From an uncultured Muribaculaceae bacterium (lineage in GTDB: Bacteria; Bacteroidota; Bacteroidia; Bacteroidales; Muribaculaceae), in NCBI GenBank assembly GCA_958436175.1, contig CAUBJF010000016.1, forward strand, positions 1 to 47,832: a stretch of DNA of 47,832 bases, written 5' to 3'. Positions 22,304 through 30,096 of the stretch are shown piece after piece. Position 1 is the first letter of the stretch. Every line of letters begins with the position of its first letter. The translations under genes and the position numbers were made by a program. The notes beneath the pieces are model-generated. The model saw only the letters and a list, made by a program, of their open reading frames with translations. It searched no databases and had not been told where the DNA came from.

Positions 22304-22791
22304 CAAGCAACATCTATCTAAGCATAGGCTCCAACATCGGCGACCGCAGCGCGAACATAGCGCAGGCGGTCGCCGCTTTGCATTCAGCCTTTCCCGGCGG
22401 CTGTTTCGCCCTCTCGCGGCCATATGCGAGCCGGGCATGGGGCTATGACTCCGCCAACAGCTTCCTGAACATCGGGCTGCGGATAGCCATTCCACGGACA
22501 AGCCCGTGGAATGGGACAAAACTAAAAAAACTATTAGCCGGAGTTTTGAAAGCTCAGGATTCCGTTTCGACGGCACCGCACCGCAACAGCGACGGAAGCT
22601 ACCGCGACCGCGTCATCGATATCGACATCATCGCCGTCGACGAAATAAGCTACCGCAGCCAGGATCTCGAGCTACCGCACCCCAGGATGCACCTGAGGCC
22701 TTTCGTGCTGGTACCGATGGCCGAACTCGCACCGGACTGGCGGCATCCGTCGACGGGTCTCACCTGCGGGGAAATGCTCCGGCTTCAGTAG
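22300..22791 (+). CDS. folK: 2-amino-4-hydroxy-6-hydroxymethyldihydropteridine diphosphokinase
   Basis: Transfers pyrophosphate to hydroxymethyldihydropterin in folate synthesis. The 163-aa protein starts with YLSIGSNIGDRSANI, has SRPYASRAWGY, and carries the catalytic YRDRVIDIDIIAVD near 105-118 and LPHPRMHLRPFVLVPM near 128-143. A short Lys-rich, AT-rich insertion (GTKLKKLLAG) follows a perfect 11-bp DNA hairpin. Its 3' end overlaps the convergent rsgA gene by 7 bases, leaving no room for an ordinary terminator. Confidence 0.93.
   Translation: MTSNIYLSIGSNIGDRSANIAQAVAALHSAFPGGCFALSRPYASRAWGYDSANSFLNIGLRIAIPRTSPWNGTKLKKLLAGVLKAQDSVSTAPHRNSDGSYRDRVIDIDIIAVDEISYRSQDLELPHPRMHLRPFVLVPMAELAPDWRHPSTGLTCGEMLRLQ
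22487..22514. repeat. Perfect 11-bp inverted repeat inside folK
   Basis: CCATTCCACGG (22487-22497) and CCGTGGAATGG (22504-22514) pair around ACAAGC. The downstream side is A-rich on the plus strand, so it does not look like a plus-strand terminator. Confidence 0.85.
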
Positions 22792-23738
22792 GGCTTGCGG
22801 TACTTGTCGGCATCGCCGTCGGTATCCTCGAGGATGCTGACATACGAATTATAGCGGCTCTGGGCTATGCGATGCTCCTCGACAGCCTTCAGAACGGCAC
22901 ATCCGGGCTCGTGCGTGTGCGTGCAGTTGCCGAAACGGCAGCCTTCAGACTCCCTGAATATCTCGGGAAAGAAATGCCCCACTTCCTCCCGGTCGAACTC
23001 CACGGTGCCGAAGCCCCGCACCCCGGGAGTATCGATAATCTCGCCTCCGCCGGGCAGGTCGTACATCTCCGAGAAAGTCGTGGTATGCATTCCCGAGTCG
23101 TGAGCCGCCGAAATCTCGCCAGTCCGGAGGTCGAGACCGGGCACGAGGGCATTGATGAGCGTCGTCTTGCCGACACCGGAATTACCAGAGAAGAGAGTCG
23201 TCTTGTCGCGCAGCATTTCACGCAGTTCCCCCATGCCCTTTCCCGTCCTGGCCGACACAGCTATGACCGGATAGCCTATCGAGCGATAAAGATACTCGAC
23301 AGCCTCGAGAAACTCCCTGTCCTCCTCTTCGCCGAGGAGGTCGACTTTGTTGATACAGAGAATCGCCGGGACGGAATAGGCCTGTGCCGTGGCAAGGAAG
23401 CGGTCTATGAATGTGAACGAAGTCGTCGGATGTGCAAGGGTGACCACAAGGAGGGCGGCATCGAGATTGGCGGCTATAATATGTGCCTCCTTGGAGAGAT
23501 TGGTGCTACGGCGGATGATATAGTTGCGCCGTGGAAGAACTTTGGTGACATACGCCACGCCGTCGGGTCCCTGCGGCCCCAGCTCGACATGGTCGCCGAC
23601 AGCCACAGGGTTCGTAGTCCTGATACCCTTGATACGGAAATTACCTTTCACCTTGCAGTTTATCTCCCGGCCGTCGGCAGTGCGCGCCACATAGGCCGCG
23701 CCCGTATTTCGTATGATAGTTGCCTCTTCGTTCATCAT
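22785..23738 (-). CDS. rsgA: Ribosome small subunit-dependent GTPase A
   Basis: A circularly permuted GTPase for late 30S maturation. The 317-aa protein has an OB-fold N-terminal part (IIRNTGAAYVARTADG), the G4 motif NKVD at 130-133 before the P-loop GNSGVGKTT at 185-193, DTPGVRGFG for G3, and a C-terminal zinc site of the CxxxxC-x-H-x5-C type (CRFGNCTHTHEPGC). This motif order is diagnostic. It converges on folK with a 7-base overlap. The minus strand has TAAATTTG at 23763-23756 upstream of the ATG. Confidence 0.95.
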   Translation of the reverse strand: MMNEEATIIRNTGAAYVARTADGREINCKVKGNFRIKGIRTTNPVAVGDHVELGPQGPDGVAYVTKVLPRRNYIIRRSTNLSKEAHIIAANLDAALLVVTLAHPTTSFTFIDRFLATAQAYSVPAILCINKVDLLGEEEDREFLEAVEYLYRSIGYPVIAVSARTGKGMGELREMLRDKTTLFSGNSGVGKTTLINALVPGLDLRTGEISAAHDSGMHTTTFSEMYDLPGGGEIIDTPGVRGFGTVEFDREEVGHFFPEIFRESEGCRFGNCTHTHEPGCAVLKAVEEHRIAQSRYNSYVSILEDTDGDADKYRKPY

Positions 23739-23755
23739 TGTTCGTTCTTATGCTG

Positions 23756-23763
23756 CAAATTTA
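23756..23763 (-). promoter_or_regulatory. Promoter -7 box (TAAATTTG) of rsgA
   Basis: The minus strand matches TAnnTTTG, 17 bases before the ATG, with a predicted leader of about 13 nt. No strong -33 TTG at the standard distance. Confidence 0.55.
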
Positions 23764-23837
23764 GCCAAAAACACCCTTATAACCTCACACCACCCCCGAA
23801 AATAAATGCACATAAGCCCCCTATAGTTCTCTCCCCT

Positions 23838-23852
23838 CCTCTTTTGTTTAAG
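23838..23852. repeat. 15-bp direct repeat left of the Abi gene
   Basis: CCTCTTTTGTTTAAG is found here and again, unchanged, at 24775-24789, on the two sides of the Abi-like gene and the short RNA candidate. A 14/15 match occurs at 16597. Confidence 0.7.
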
Positions 23853-23862
23853 AATCATCAAA

Positions 23863-24552
23863 TTACATCGAATTTATTCTATTGCATACCAGCTGGACAT
23901 GATCAAGCCCGTAAAGCAATGAATGGCTGTCTATCCCCATCCACATAAAAAGTTTATGCAGGTTCTGGTAGGCATTAAGAATGTAAGCAGTGCCGATTTG
24001 AGGCTGTCTCCGGGCAAAACATATTGGTTCATGGTGCGCTATACGATTTCGCAGAATATTGATTCCGTCCAGTTCATTGAATAAATAGGCATTGTTATAT
24101 TGTATCTCAGCAGATGAACGAGGTTTATTTGGGAATATACGAAGAAGAGTCTGTCCCGTAGCGCGATACTGAGGATTGGCAAACATATATTTCCAGACTC
24201 CAAACTCCATTTCGGCAAGAAGCTTGGGGTGAGAATATTCATTATTGTGGGAAAGACGATTATAGGCTTTATAGATAATCCGTGCGCTGTCTTTACAACT
24301 GGGTATATCGAATATGCCTCCTGCCAATACCGAATCTCGTAGCCAGTTTTCTCCGAAACGGCTCGTAAGTTCTTTGTCTATAGCATTTCTTAGGGCAACT
24401 TCAAAACAGCTCAGTAAGGTAAATACCTCCTGGGAAAGGTGTAGATTCAACCTGTACAGCGACATGGCCTTACGGGTATCGTTGTTACAGGCAGCAACAT
24501 ATCGCTCGAGTCTTTCCGTAGATAATATATTTTGAAAATCGACAAATTTCAT
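23863..24552 (-). CDS. Abi_2 family protein (AbiD/AbiF-like, HEPN motif)
   Basis: A 229-aa protein starting MKFVDFQNILSTERLERYV. LHLSQEVFTLLSCFEVALRN lies near residues 36-55, and the C-terminal INILRNRIAHHEPIC lies near 164-178. RNRIAHHE is the R-x4-6-H motif of HEPN-fold ribonucleases, and this layout matches Abi_2 (AbiD/AbiF) abortive infection proteins. A role in phage defence through RNA cleavage is inferred from family. The gene is more AT-rich than its neighbours, stands alone between rsgA and RNase G, and is bounded by 15-bp direct repeats, all of which suggest transfer. I see no TAnnTTTG promoter for it. Confidence 0.8.
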   Translation of the reverse strand: MKFVDFQNILSTERLERYVAACNNDTRKAMSLYRLNLHLSQEVFTLLSCFEVALRNAIDKELTSRFGENWLRDSVLAGGIFDIPSCKDSARIIYKAYNRLSHNNEYSHPKLLAEMEFGVWKYMFANPQYRATGQTLLRIFPNKPRSSAEIQYNNAYLFNELDGINILRNRIAHHEPICFARRQPQIGTAYILNAYQNLHKLFMWMGIDSHSLLYGLDHVQLVCNRINSM

Positions 24553-24580
24553 ATAGTTCGCGACCTTTTATGAACCTGAG

Positions 24581-24612
24581 TTTGTTTTATTCAAAAGAAA
24601 GCACTACTTTTG
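24581..24612 (+). promoter_or_regulatory. Promoter (TTTG-N20-TACTTTTG) of a short RNA
   Basis: TTTG at 24581-24584, 20 bases and TACTTTTG at 24605-24612 match the housekeeping consensus well. It is divergent from the Abi-like gene, and no reading frame follows on this strand. Confidence 0.7.
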
Positions 24613-24615
24613 CAG

Positions 24616-24668
24616 TGTTGATTCCCGGTAGCCCCTGATTCGTCAAGCTATCGGGTTTAGTTTTTTAT
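24616..24668 (+). ncRNA. Candidate very short RNA, about 50 nt, with its own terminator
   Basis: Downstream of a strong promoter, CCCGGTAGC (24624-24632) and GCTATCGGG (24647-24655) form a 9-bp stem with one G-U pair around a 14-base loop. TTTAGTTTTTTAT follows. The predicted transcript is only about 50 nt and has no ORF. It may be a small regulatory RNA linked to the divergent Abi-like gene, or a prematurely terminated leader of something lost. Both are inference. Confidence 0.45.
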
Positions 24669-24774
24669 AGCTGCGAAGGTAATCATTCTCATTGGATTAG
24701 ACAACAGCTGACCTGACTCTGGCTCTATCCTGAACATTGCTTCAGCCACCGAGCTTTGATTTGGTGACTCTTCG

Positions 24775-24854
24775 CCTCTTTTGTTTAAGTGGCCGGGATT
24801 TATCCCCGTGGGAAAGCAAGAGAGGCTGCGCCAATTATGACACAGCCTCCCTGC
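24775..24854. repeat. Second copy of the dispersed repeat, with hairpin downstream of RNase G
   Basis: CCTCTTTTGTTTAAG (24775-24789) is followed by a GGGAT-tt-ATCCC hairpin. An imperfect long stem, AGAGAGGCTG with CAGCCTCC (24816-24854), follows. Layout matches 16597-16692. The stem lies just beyond the RNase G stop, so it may terminate that minus-strand transcript (tail TTTCCC), though the U-tract is poor. Confidence 0.55.
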
Positions 24855-24873
24855 TTTGTATCGGGGCTTGGAA

Positions 24874-26958
24874 TTATTCCTCCATAGATGTTTCCGAGTA
24901 GTCGGCCTCGGGCTCGCTGACGGCAGCCTGGCCTTTACTCTTTGCTTTGCGACGACGGCGGCGACGGGCAGAAGAAGATGATGTCTTGACAGCTGCTTCG
25001 CCGGCTGCGTCCTCTGTCGTGTTTTCAGATAGCACCTCTTCACCAATCTCCAGATGAGGGGTCGCGATTATTGGAGCCGGAAGCATAGCCTCTATTTCAT
25101 CCTCAGTAGGGTGCACGGGCGCTGGCAGCGGAGCTTCCTGCGTGGCGGGTTTAGCCGTATCGGCCTTGGCCTGAGTCTTCTTGGGCTGAGGTTTCCTGGG
25201 CTGTTCCTTCCTGGCTTGTTCTTTGGGCACTTCGGGAGTCGTGGGCTCTTCGTCCTTTCTTGGAGTCTCGGCCTTCTTAGGCTGTGGCTTTGGCTGCTCT
25301 TTCTTCTGGGCAGCTCCCGGATCGTCGGCACCATCGTTGCCACGCTTTGTGGCTCGTTCGGATGTCTTGGCCGCGGATGCGTTGCCGGTGTCCTTCTCGT
25401 CGCGCAGTGGTATCTCTTTGCCGTCGCTGTCGACGGCTCTGTACTGCAGGTATGCGAGCGACTGGTCGGGCAGTATCTTGAACGAACGGCCGAGCTGCCG
25501 GCGCCACTTGCCGTATAGACTCGTGAAGAACAGGCCTTTCTTGAGGTATGCGTCCACGTAGGGATGGACGTACATCAGCACGCCTTTGAGGCCGAGCTCT
25601 CCGGTGATGTATTCGAGCTTCTCGCGGATGGTGTCGGTGAAGAGTATCGAAGGCTGTACGTGGCCCTTGCCGAAACACGACGGACATTCTTCCGTCACGG
25701 TGATGTCGAGGGCGGGACGCACACGCTGCCTTGTTATCTGCATGAGACCGAATTTGCTGAGCGGCAGGATGTTGTGCCGGGCGCGGTCGTTGGCCATAAT
25801 CTCGCGCATATGCTCGTAGAGCTGCTGGCGGTGTTCGGCCTTGGCCATGTCGATGAAGTCGACGACGATGATGCCGCCCATATCGCGCAGACGCAGCTGC
25901 CGCGCTATTTCGTCGGCGGCACGCAGATTGACCTCGAGGGCGTTGCTTTCCTGGTCGTTGGCTGCCTTGGAACGGTTGCCGGAGTTTACGTCGATGACAT
26001 GAAGAGCCTCGGTATGCTCGATGATTATATATGCCCCGCTTTTGAACGACACAGTCTTGCCGAACGACGACTTTATCTGGCGCGTGATGCCGAAGTGGTC
26101 GAAAATAGGTTCGGGACGCGAGTACTGCTTGACGATGTCTACACGGTCGGGGGCGATGAGGGTCACGTATTTCAGTATCTTCTGGTATATCTCAGGGTCG
26201 TTGACGTGGATATTCTCGAACGAAGGACTGAAAACGTCGCGAAGCATGCCGACAACTCTGTTTTCTTCTTCGAAAACGAGCGCCGGAGCCGTCGATTTCT
26301 GTGCTTTGGCACATGCATCCTCGAAAGACTGCACAAGGGTCTTGAGCTCGTGGTTCAGTTCGGCCACGCGCTTTCCTTCCGCCGAGGTGCGGATGATGAC
26401 TCCGTAGTTCTTGGGCTTGATGCTCTGCACGAGCTGGTACAGGCGCAGCTTCTCTTCCGAGGATTTGATTTTCTGCGATATAGAGATTTTGTCGCAGAAG
26501 GGGGTAAGTACGAGGTAGCGGCCCGTGAACGTGACTTCCGTCGTCAGTCGCGGACCTTTCGATGAGATAGGCTCCTTGACTATCTGCACCAGGAGTTCCT
26601 GGCCCTGCCTGAGCATGTCGGATACCGAACCGTGCTTGTCGATTTCGGGCAGGAGCTTCATCTGCGACAGCTTGGGGAGCCGCTTTTTGTCGGACATCAG
26701 CTGCTCCACGAACTCGCTGTACGACGAGAAATGGGAGCCGAGGTCGAGGTAATGGAGGAATGCATCCTTTTCGTAGCCCACGTTCACAAAGGCGGCGTTC
26801 AGGCCCGGCATGAGCTTCTTGACCTTGGCCAGGTAGATGTCGCCGACGGCATAGGCGATGTTGCGGGCCTCTTTCTGGAGGGAGACAAGCCGCCCGTCCT
26901 CCAGAAGGGCTATCGACACCTCCGAAGCCTGAACGTCAACAATCAGTTCGCTTTTCAT
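24874..26958 (-). CDS. rng: Ribonuclease E/G with long C-terminal tail
   Basis: Endoribonuclease for rRNA and mRNA processing. The catalytic part, residues 1 to about 515, has the S1 region (GDIYLAKVKKLMPGLNAAFV near 38-57), DVNSGNRSKA near 320 and VVDFIDM near 362. These two carry the metal-binding Asp residues. The Zn-link CPSCFGKGH is near 422. Residues 520-694 form a charged low-complexity tail with repeated EQPxKPQPKK, an RRRRRRKAKSKG cluster and an acidic end. RNase G of this phylum is usually about 520 aa, so the tail resembles the disordered scaffold of RNase E. Partner binding by the tail is inferred. Confidence 0.93.
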   Translation of the reverse strand: MKSELIVDVQASEVSIALLEDGRLVSLQKEARNIAYAVGDIYLAKVKKLMPGLNAAFVNVGYEKDAFLHYLDLGSHFSSYSEFVEQLMSDKKRLPKLSQMKLLPEIDKHGSVSDMLRQGQELLVQIVKEPISSKGPRLTTEVTFTGRYLVLTPFCDKISISQKIKSSEEKLRLYQLVQSIKPKNYGVIIRTSAEGKRVAELNHELKTLVQSFEDACAKAQKSTAPALVFEEENRVVGMLRDVFSPSFENIHVNDPEIYQKILKYVTLIAPDRVDIVKQYSRPEPIFDHFGITRQIKSSFGKTVSFKSGAYIIIEHTEALHVIDVNSGNRSKAANDQESNALEVNLRAADEIARQLRLRDMGGIIVVDFIDMAKAEHRQQLYEHMREIMANDRARHNILPLSKFGLMQITRQRVRPALDITVTEECPSCFGKGHVQPSILFTDTIREKLEYITGELGLKGVLMYVHPYVDAYLKKGLFFTSLYGKWRRQLGRSFKILPDQSLAYLQYRAVDSDGKEIPLRDEKDTGNASAAKTSERATKRGNDGADDPGAAQKKEQPKPQPKKAETPRKDEEPTTPEVPKEQARKEQPRKPQPKKTQAKADTAKPATQEAPLPAPVHPTEDEIEAMLPAPIIATPHLEIGEEVLSENTTEDAAGEAAVKTSSSSARRRRRRKAKSKGQAAVSEPEADYSETSMEE

Positions 26959-27126
26959 GTGAGTCGTTTGTGGTTGGGAATGTGGGATAAATAAGGATGA
27001 TGATTAACGACAAAGAACAAACAGGAGGCCGGGCATCAGCAGCCCACGCGCTCAAGCTTGTTCTTTATATGTCGATAGGCATTGTGTCCTGAAAGAATTC
27101 GTTGTCGTCACGAATCGCGAGCCGAC

Positions 27127-27216
27127 TTATTTCTTCTTATGACGATTCTTTCTCAGACGTTTTTTGCGCTTGTGTGTAGCCATCTTGTGGCCTTTTCTTT
27201 TCTTTCCGCTGGGCAT
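27127..27216 (-). CDS. 29-residue AURKAIP1/COX24-like basic protein
   Basis: The minus strand encodes 29 residues, starting MPSGKKRKGHKMATHKRKKR and ending LRKNRHKKK. Sixteen or so are Lys or Arg. The sequence matches a tiny protein conserved in Bacteroidetes that carries the AURKAIP1/COX24 C-terminal motif of mitochondrial ribosomal protein mS38. A ribosome-associated role is inferred from that likeness. It lies between RNase G and the HU gene, all on the same strand, a conserved neighbourhood in the phylum as far as I recall. It is easily missed by gene finders. Confidence 0.8.
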   Translation of the reverse strand: MPSGKKRKGHKMATHKRKKRLRKNRHKKK

Positions 27217-27293
27217 TGTAGTACGACGCTTTTGGAGGTTAATATAATAGTTTCGCTTAGTGACAGGTGAGGAGAGTCGACAAAGTCAGTCTC

Positions 27294-27569
27294 TCAGGCC
27301 TTTACCTCATCCATGAACACACGTGCGGGCTTGAAGGCGGGAATCTTGTGTTCGGGGATGATGATGGTGGTATTCTTGGAGATGTTGCGTGCTGTCTTTT
27401 CCGAGCGAGTCTTTACGATAAAGCTACCGAAGCCACGGAGGTAGACGTTCTCGTCATGGGCGAGAGAGTCCTTAACGACTTCCATGAAGCGTTCGATGGT
27501 GATAAGAACGGATGTTTTGTCGATGCCAGTCGACTTGTAGATTTCGTTGACGATGTCGGCTTTAGTCAT
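27294..27569 (-). CDS. HU family DNA-binding protein
   Basis: A 91-aa histone-like protein starting MTKADIVNEIYKSTGIDKTS. The conserved LRGFGSFIVKTRSEKTARN arm base lies near residues 44-62, and the C-terminal IPAFKPARVFMDEV matches the HU/IHF signature GxFxxxxRxxRxGRNPxT-x-F only in part: the beta-arm reads NISKNTTIIIPEHKIP. This is the Bacteroidetes HU subtype beside RNase G. It binds DNA without strong sequence preference and compacts the nucleoid. Confidence 0.93.
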   Translation of the reverse strand: MTKADIVNEIYKSTGIDKTSVLITIERFMEVVKDSLAHDENVYLRGFGSFIVKTRSEKTARNISKNTTIIIPEHKIPAFKPARVFMDEVKA

Positions 27570-27776
27570 TTTGCTGTGAGTTTATACGATTGGTAATGTT
27601 ATATACTTAGGCGTAAACAATGGCCTCGCAAGGGGCTTTGGCCGTTTGCGGTTGCAAATATCGTGATTTTTTTTTGATTTACGTGTCAATGGAGAGCCCA
27701 AAAATACGATTTTTTCGACCTATTGAGGTGAAATATCGATTTTTGGCCTCTCTCACACTGCCTGATGAAGCCATTC

Positions 27777-28436
27777 CTACTTTTCCGCGTCCTTCCCGCT
27801 TTCCTTCGGCTCATCCTTCGCCTGGGGCGTTACAAGCTCTTTCTTCTCCTCCGTCTTGGCCGTATCCGGCAGGGAGGGAGCCTTGCGCAGCATGCGGTTG
27901 CCGGTGCTTATGGCCCCGCCCTCCACCATTGTCATCAGTCCGAAGAACGCGAGACCTACGCCCGTCGAAAGCATGATAGCCGTGTCGGCCTGCCCGGGCT
28001 GCTGGAGGAAGACATAGACTGCCAGGCCGCAGAGCACCATAGGTACAAGGAAGAACCACGGGCTCAGCCGCACGGGCTTCGAGCCGAACAAAAGCAACAG
28101 GAACTGGAACAAGGCGCAGCACACCAGGATGATGCCGAACATATACGCCACCATTTCCTCGAAGACTGTGCGGAACAGCAACATCACCACACCCAGGACA
28201 AGCGCCGCACCGCTGGCTATCCAGCCGAATGTCGTGCCGACGGCACCCATACGGGCATGGCCGTCCTTGTCGCGTGAGCCCAGGAAGATAGTCATGTTGG
28301 CCACGGCAGCGAGGATAAAGACAACACCTGCACCGATGACTACATTGTGGCTCCCAAGACTGTTACGGAACAAAATCATCAGGATGCCTGCTGCAAGGGT
28401 GATGAGAGCTGTCAGAAGCAAATTTTTTCCTTTCAT
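27777..28436 (-). CDS. DUF308/HdeD-like membrane protein
   Basis: A 219-aa protein with about six transmembrane helices in three pairs (for example LLLTALITLAAGILMILF at 6-23, VVIGAGVVFILAAVANMTIF, MFGIILVCCALFQFLLLLFG). A charged tail from residue 185 is rich in Lys, Glu and Asp. The paired-helix layout with short loops is that of the HdeD/DUF308 family, linked to acid or stress resistance in enterobacteria; the role here is unknown. It is separated from the HU gene by 207 bases that hold no gene I can support. Confidence 0.65.
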   Translation of the reverse strand: MKGKNLLLTALITLAAGILMILFRNSLGSHNVVIGAGVVFILAAVANMTIFLGSRDKDGHARMGAVGTTFGWIASGAALVLGVVMLLFRTVFEEMVAYMFGIILVCCALFQFLLLLFGSKPVRLSPWFFLVPMVLCGLAVYVFLQQPGQADTAIMLSTGVGLAFFGLMTMVEGGAISTGNRMLRKAPSLPDTAKTEEKKELVTPQAKDEPKESGKDAEK

Positions 28437-28537
28437 AGTATATAAATGTATTGTTTCATTCTATATATATCTATAACAGCCAATCTCCTTCCTTGTGCAT
28501 ACGCGAGATGTTTTTTTGTATTTTGTGTCTCCGTTCC

Positions 28538-28568
28538 TTTGCAGTTCTGTATCTTTATTGTAACTTTG
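28538..28568 (+). promoter_or_regulatory. Promoter (TTTG-N19-TAACTTTG) of the glutaminyl cyclase gene
   Basis: TTTG at 28538-28541, 19 bases and TAACTTTG at 28561-28568 match the consensus. The ATG at 28589 is 17 nt after the predicted start. This fixes the start codon, since the longer open frame begins upstream of the promoter. Confidence 0.8.
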
Positions 28569-28588
28569 CCGGACTAATAAATTTGTTC

Positions 28589-29599
28589 ATGAGACAAGTA
28601 GCTATTTTTCTCTTATGCGCTCTCATAGCCGGCACAAGCACAAGCTCCTGCGGGGGTAACCGCAAAGCCGAAACAGCCAAAGAGACAGACAATCCCACCG
28701 CAGCTACAAACCGCCTTGGTTCTTTCAACGCCGACAGCGCCTACCGGTATATCGAAGAGCAGGTTGCATTCGGGCCTCGTATCCCCGGAACGGCAGCCCA
28801 CGACTCATGCCGCGACTACCTCGTCGATTTCTTCGAGCGCGTAGGTGCCGACTCGGTCTTCGTCCAGAAAGGCGAAGCCGTGGCCTTCAACGGCGACCGA
28901 CTGCCGATATCCAACATCATAGCAGGCTTCAACACCGACAAACCCCGCCGTGTCGCTCTGGCAGCACACTATGACACACGACCCTGGGCTGATAAAGACA
29001 ATACCCACGAGCAACGGCAGAAGCCCATTCCCGGAGCCAACGACGGTGCAAGCGGCGTGGGCGTGATCATGGAGATAGCCCGCAACCTGGCCTTGAAGAG
29101 GCCGGATGTCGGTGTCGACCTAATCCTCTTCGATGCCGAGGACTACGGAAATGCCGACAGCTTCTCGGACTCCGAAGACACCTGGTGCCTCGGCTCACAA
29201 TACTGGGCTGCCCACATTGCCCCATACACTGTGGCCAACAAGCCTGTCTACGGCATACTCCTCGACATGGTAGGAGGCCGCAACGCGCGCTTCCACTACG
29301 AAGTGTACTCCTGGACAAACGCCCGCCTGCCGTCCATAAAGGTCTGGAGCGAAGCCGAAAGGCTCGGTCTCTCGCACATTTTCATACCCGAATTAGGCGG
29401 TGCCGTCGTCGACGACCATATCCAGATGACTGCCGCCGGGATACCCACCACAGACATAATAGAGCTACAGAACACGGAGACACAGACCTTTCCGCCGTAC
29501 TGGCACACCCTCCGCGACGACATGAGCAACATCGACCGTTCGACTCTCGACGCCGTCGGAAGCACAGTCCTCAATGTAGTTTATAAAGAAAGGAACTGA
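28589..29599 (+). CDS. M28-family lipoprotein, probable glutaminyl-peptide cyclotransferase
   Basis: A 336-aa zinc enzyme with a lipoprotein signal (MRQVAIFLLCALIAGTS, then lipobox TSSC). Its body matches Bacteroidetes glutaminyl cyclases: VALAAHYDTRPWADKD with a zinc ligand, PIPGANDGASGVGVIMEIAR, DLILFDAEDYG, EDTWCLGSQYWA and IPTTDIIELQN. These enzymes form N-terminal pyroglutamate on exported proteins after signal peptidase I, an important step in this phylum where mature N-termini often begin with Gln. A true aminopeptidase of family M28 is the alternative. It is followed at 6 bases by sufE. Confidence 0.85.
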   Translation: MRQVAIFLLCALIAGTSTSSCGGNRKAETAKETDNPTAATNRLGSFNADSAYRYIEEQVAFGPRIPGTAAHDSCRDYLVDFFERVGADSVFVQKGEAVAFNGDRLPISNIIAGFNTDKPRRVALAAHYDTRPWADKDNTHEQRQKPIPGANDGASGVGVIMEIARNLALKRPDVGVDLILFDAEDYGNADSFSDSEDTWCLGSQYWAAHIAPYTVANKPVYGILLDMVGGRNARFHYEVYSWTNARLPSIKVWSEAERLGLSHIFIPELGGAVVDDHIQMTAAGIPTTDIIELQNTETQTFPPYWHTLRDDMSNIDRSTLDAVGSTVLNVVYKERN

Positions 29600-29605
29600 C
29601 ACGCT

Positions 29606-30040
29606 ATGACCATCGCACAGAGCGAACAGCAGATTGTCGACCAGTTCGCCGACATCGACGACTGGATGGACCGCTACGCATATATAATCGACATGGGCAA
29701 CGAACTTCCCGCCATGCCCGAAAACCTCAAAACACCCGACCGACTCATCGAAGGATGCCAGAGCCGCGTATGGCTCGACGCCAAGGAGACCCCGGACGGG
29801 AAAATCGTATATCAGGCCGATTCCGACGCAATCATCGTGAAAGGCATCATATCCATGCTCGTTGAAGTCCTCTCGGGCCATACACCCGACGAAATCCTCG
29901 ATGCCGACCTCGGATTCATCAAGACCATAGGCCTCGCGGAGCACCTGTCGCCCACGCGCAGCAACGGCCTTGTCGCAATGATACGCCAGATGAGAGCATA
30001 TGCCCTGGCCTTCAAGACGCGCGACGGCGTTAATAAATAG
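29606..30040 (+). CDS. sufE: SufE-family cysteine desulfurase partner
   Basis: Accepts sulfur from SufS and passes it to the Fe-S scaffold. The 144-aa protein has DRLIEGCQSRVWLDA with the persulfide-carrying Cys51. GIISMLVEVLSGHTPDEIL near 79-97 and LSPTRSNGLVAMIRQMR near 113-129 complete the family pattern. No sufS or sufBCD gene is beside it. It is probably cotranscribed with the upstream cyclase gene. Confidence 0.93.
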   Translation: MTIAQSEQQIVDQFADIDDWMDRYAYIIDMGNELPAMPENLKTPDRLIEGCQSRVWLDAKETPDGKIVYQADSDAIIVKGIISMLVEVLSGHTPDEILDADLGFIKTIGLAEHLSPTRSNGLVAMIRQMRAYALAFKTRDGVNK

Positions 30041-30057
30041 AAAAATTCAGAGTCTCG

Positions 30058-30089
30058 TTGCATTTTGTGGCTACATTTTATTAATTTTG
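30058..30089 (+). promoter_or_regulatory. Promoter (TTG-N21-TAATTTTG) of coaX
   Basis: TTG at 30058-30060, 21 bases and TAATTTTG at 30082-30089. The ATG is only 7 bases further on, so the predicted leader is about 4 nt. Confidence 0.65.
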
Positions 30090-30096
30090 CCGCGCG

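Noticed and set aside
22506..23948. 480-codon plus-strand frame over folK and rsgA
   Set aside because: It runs antisense through the whole rsgA gene, whose GTPase motifs are intact, and starts inside folK in another frame.
27570..27776. Gene in the gap between HU and the DUF308-like gene
   Set aside because: The 207 bases are AT-rich with T-runs and only short frames without start context or conservation clues; nothing supportable was found.
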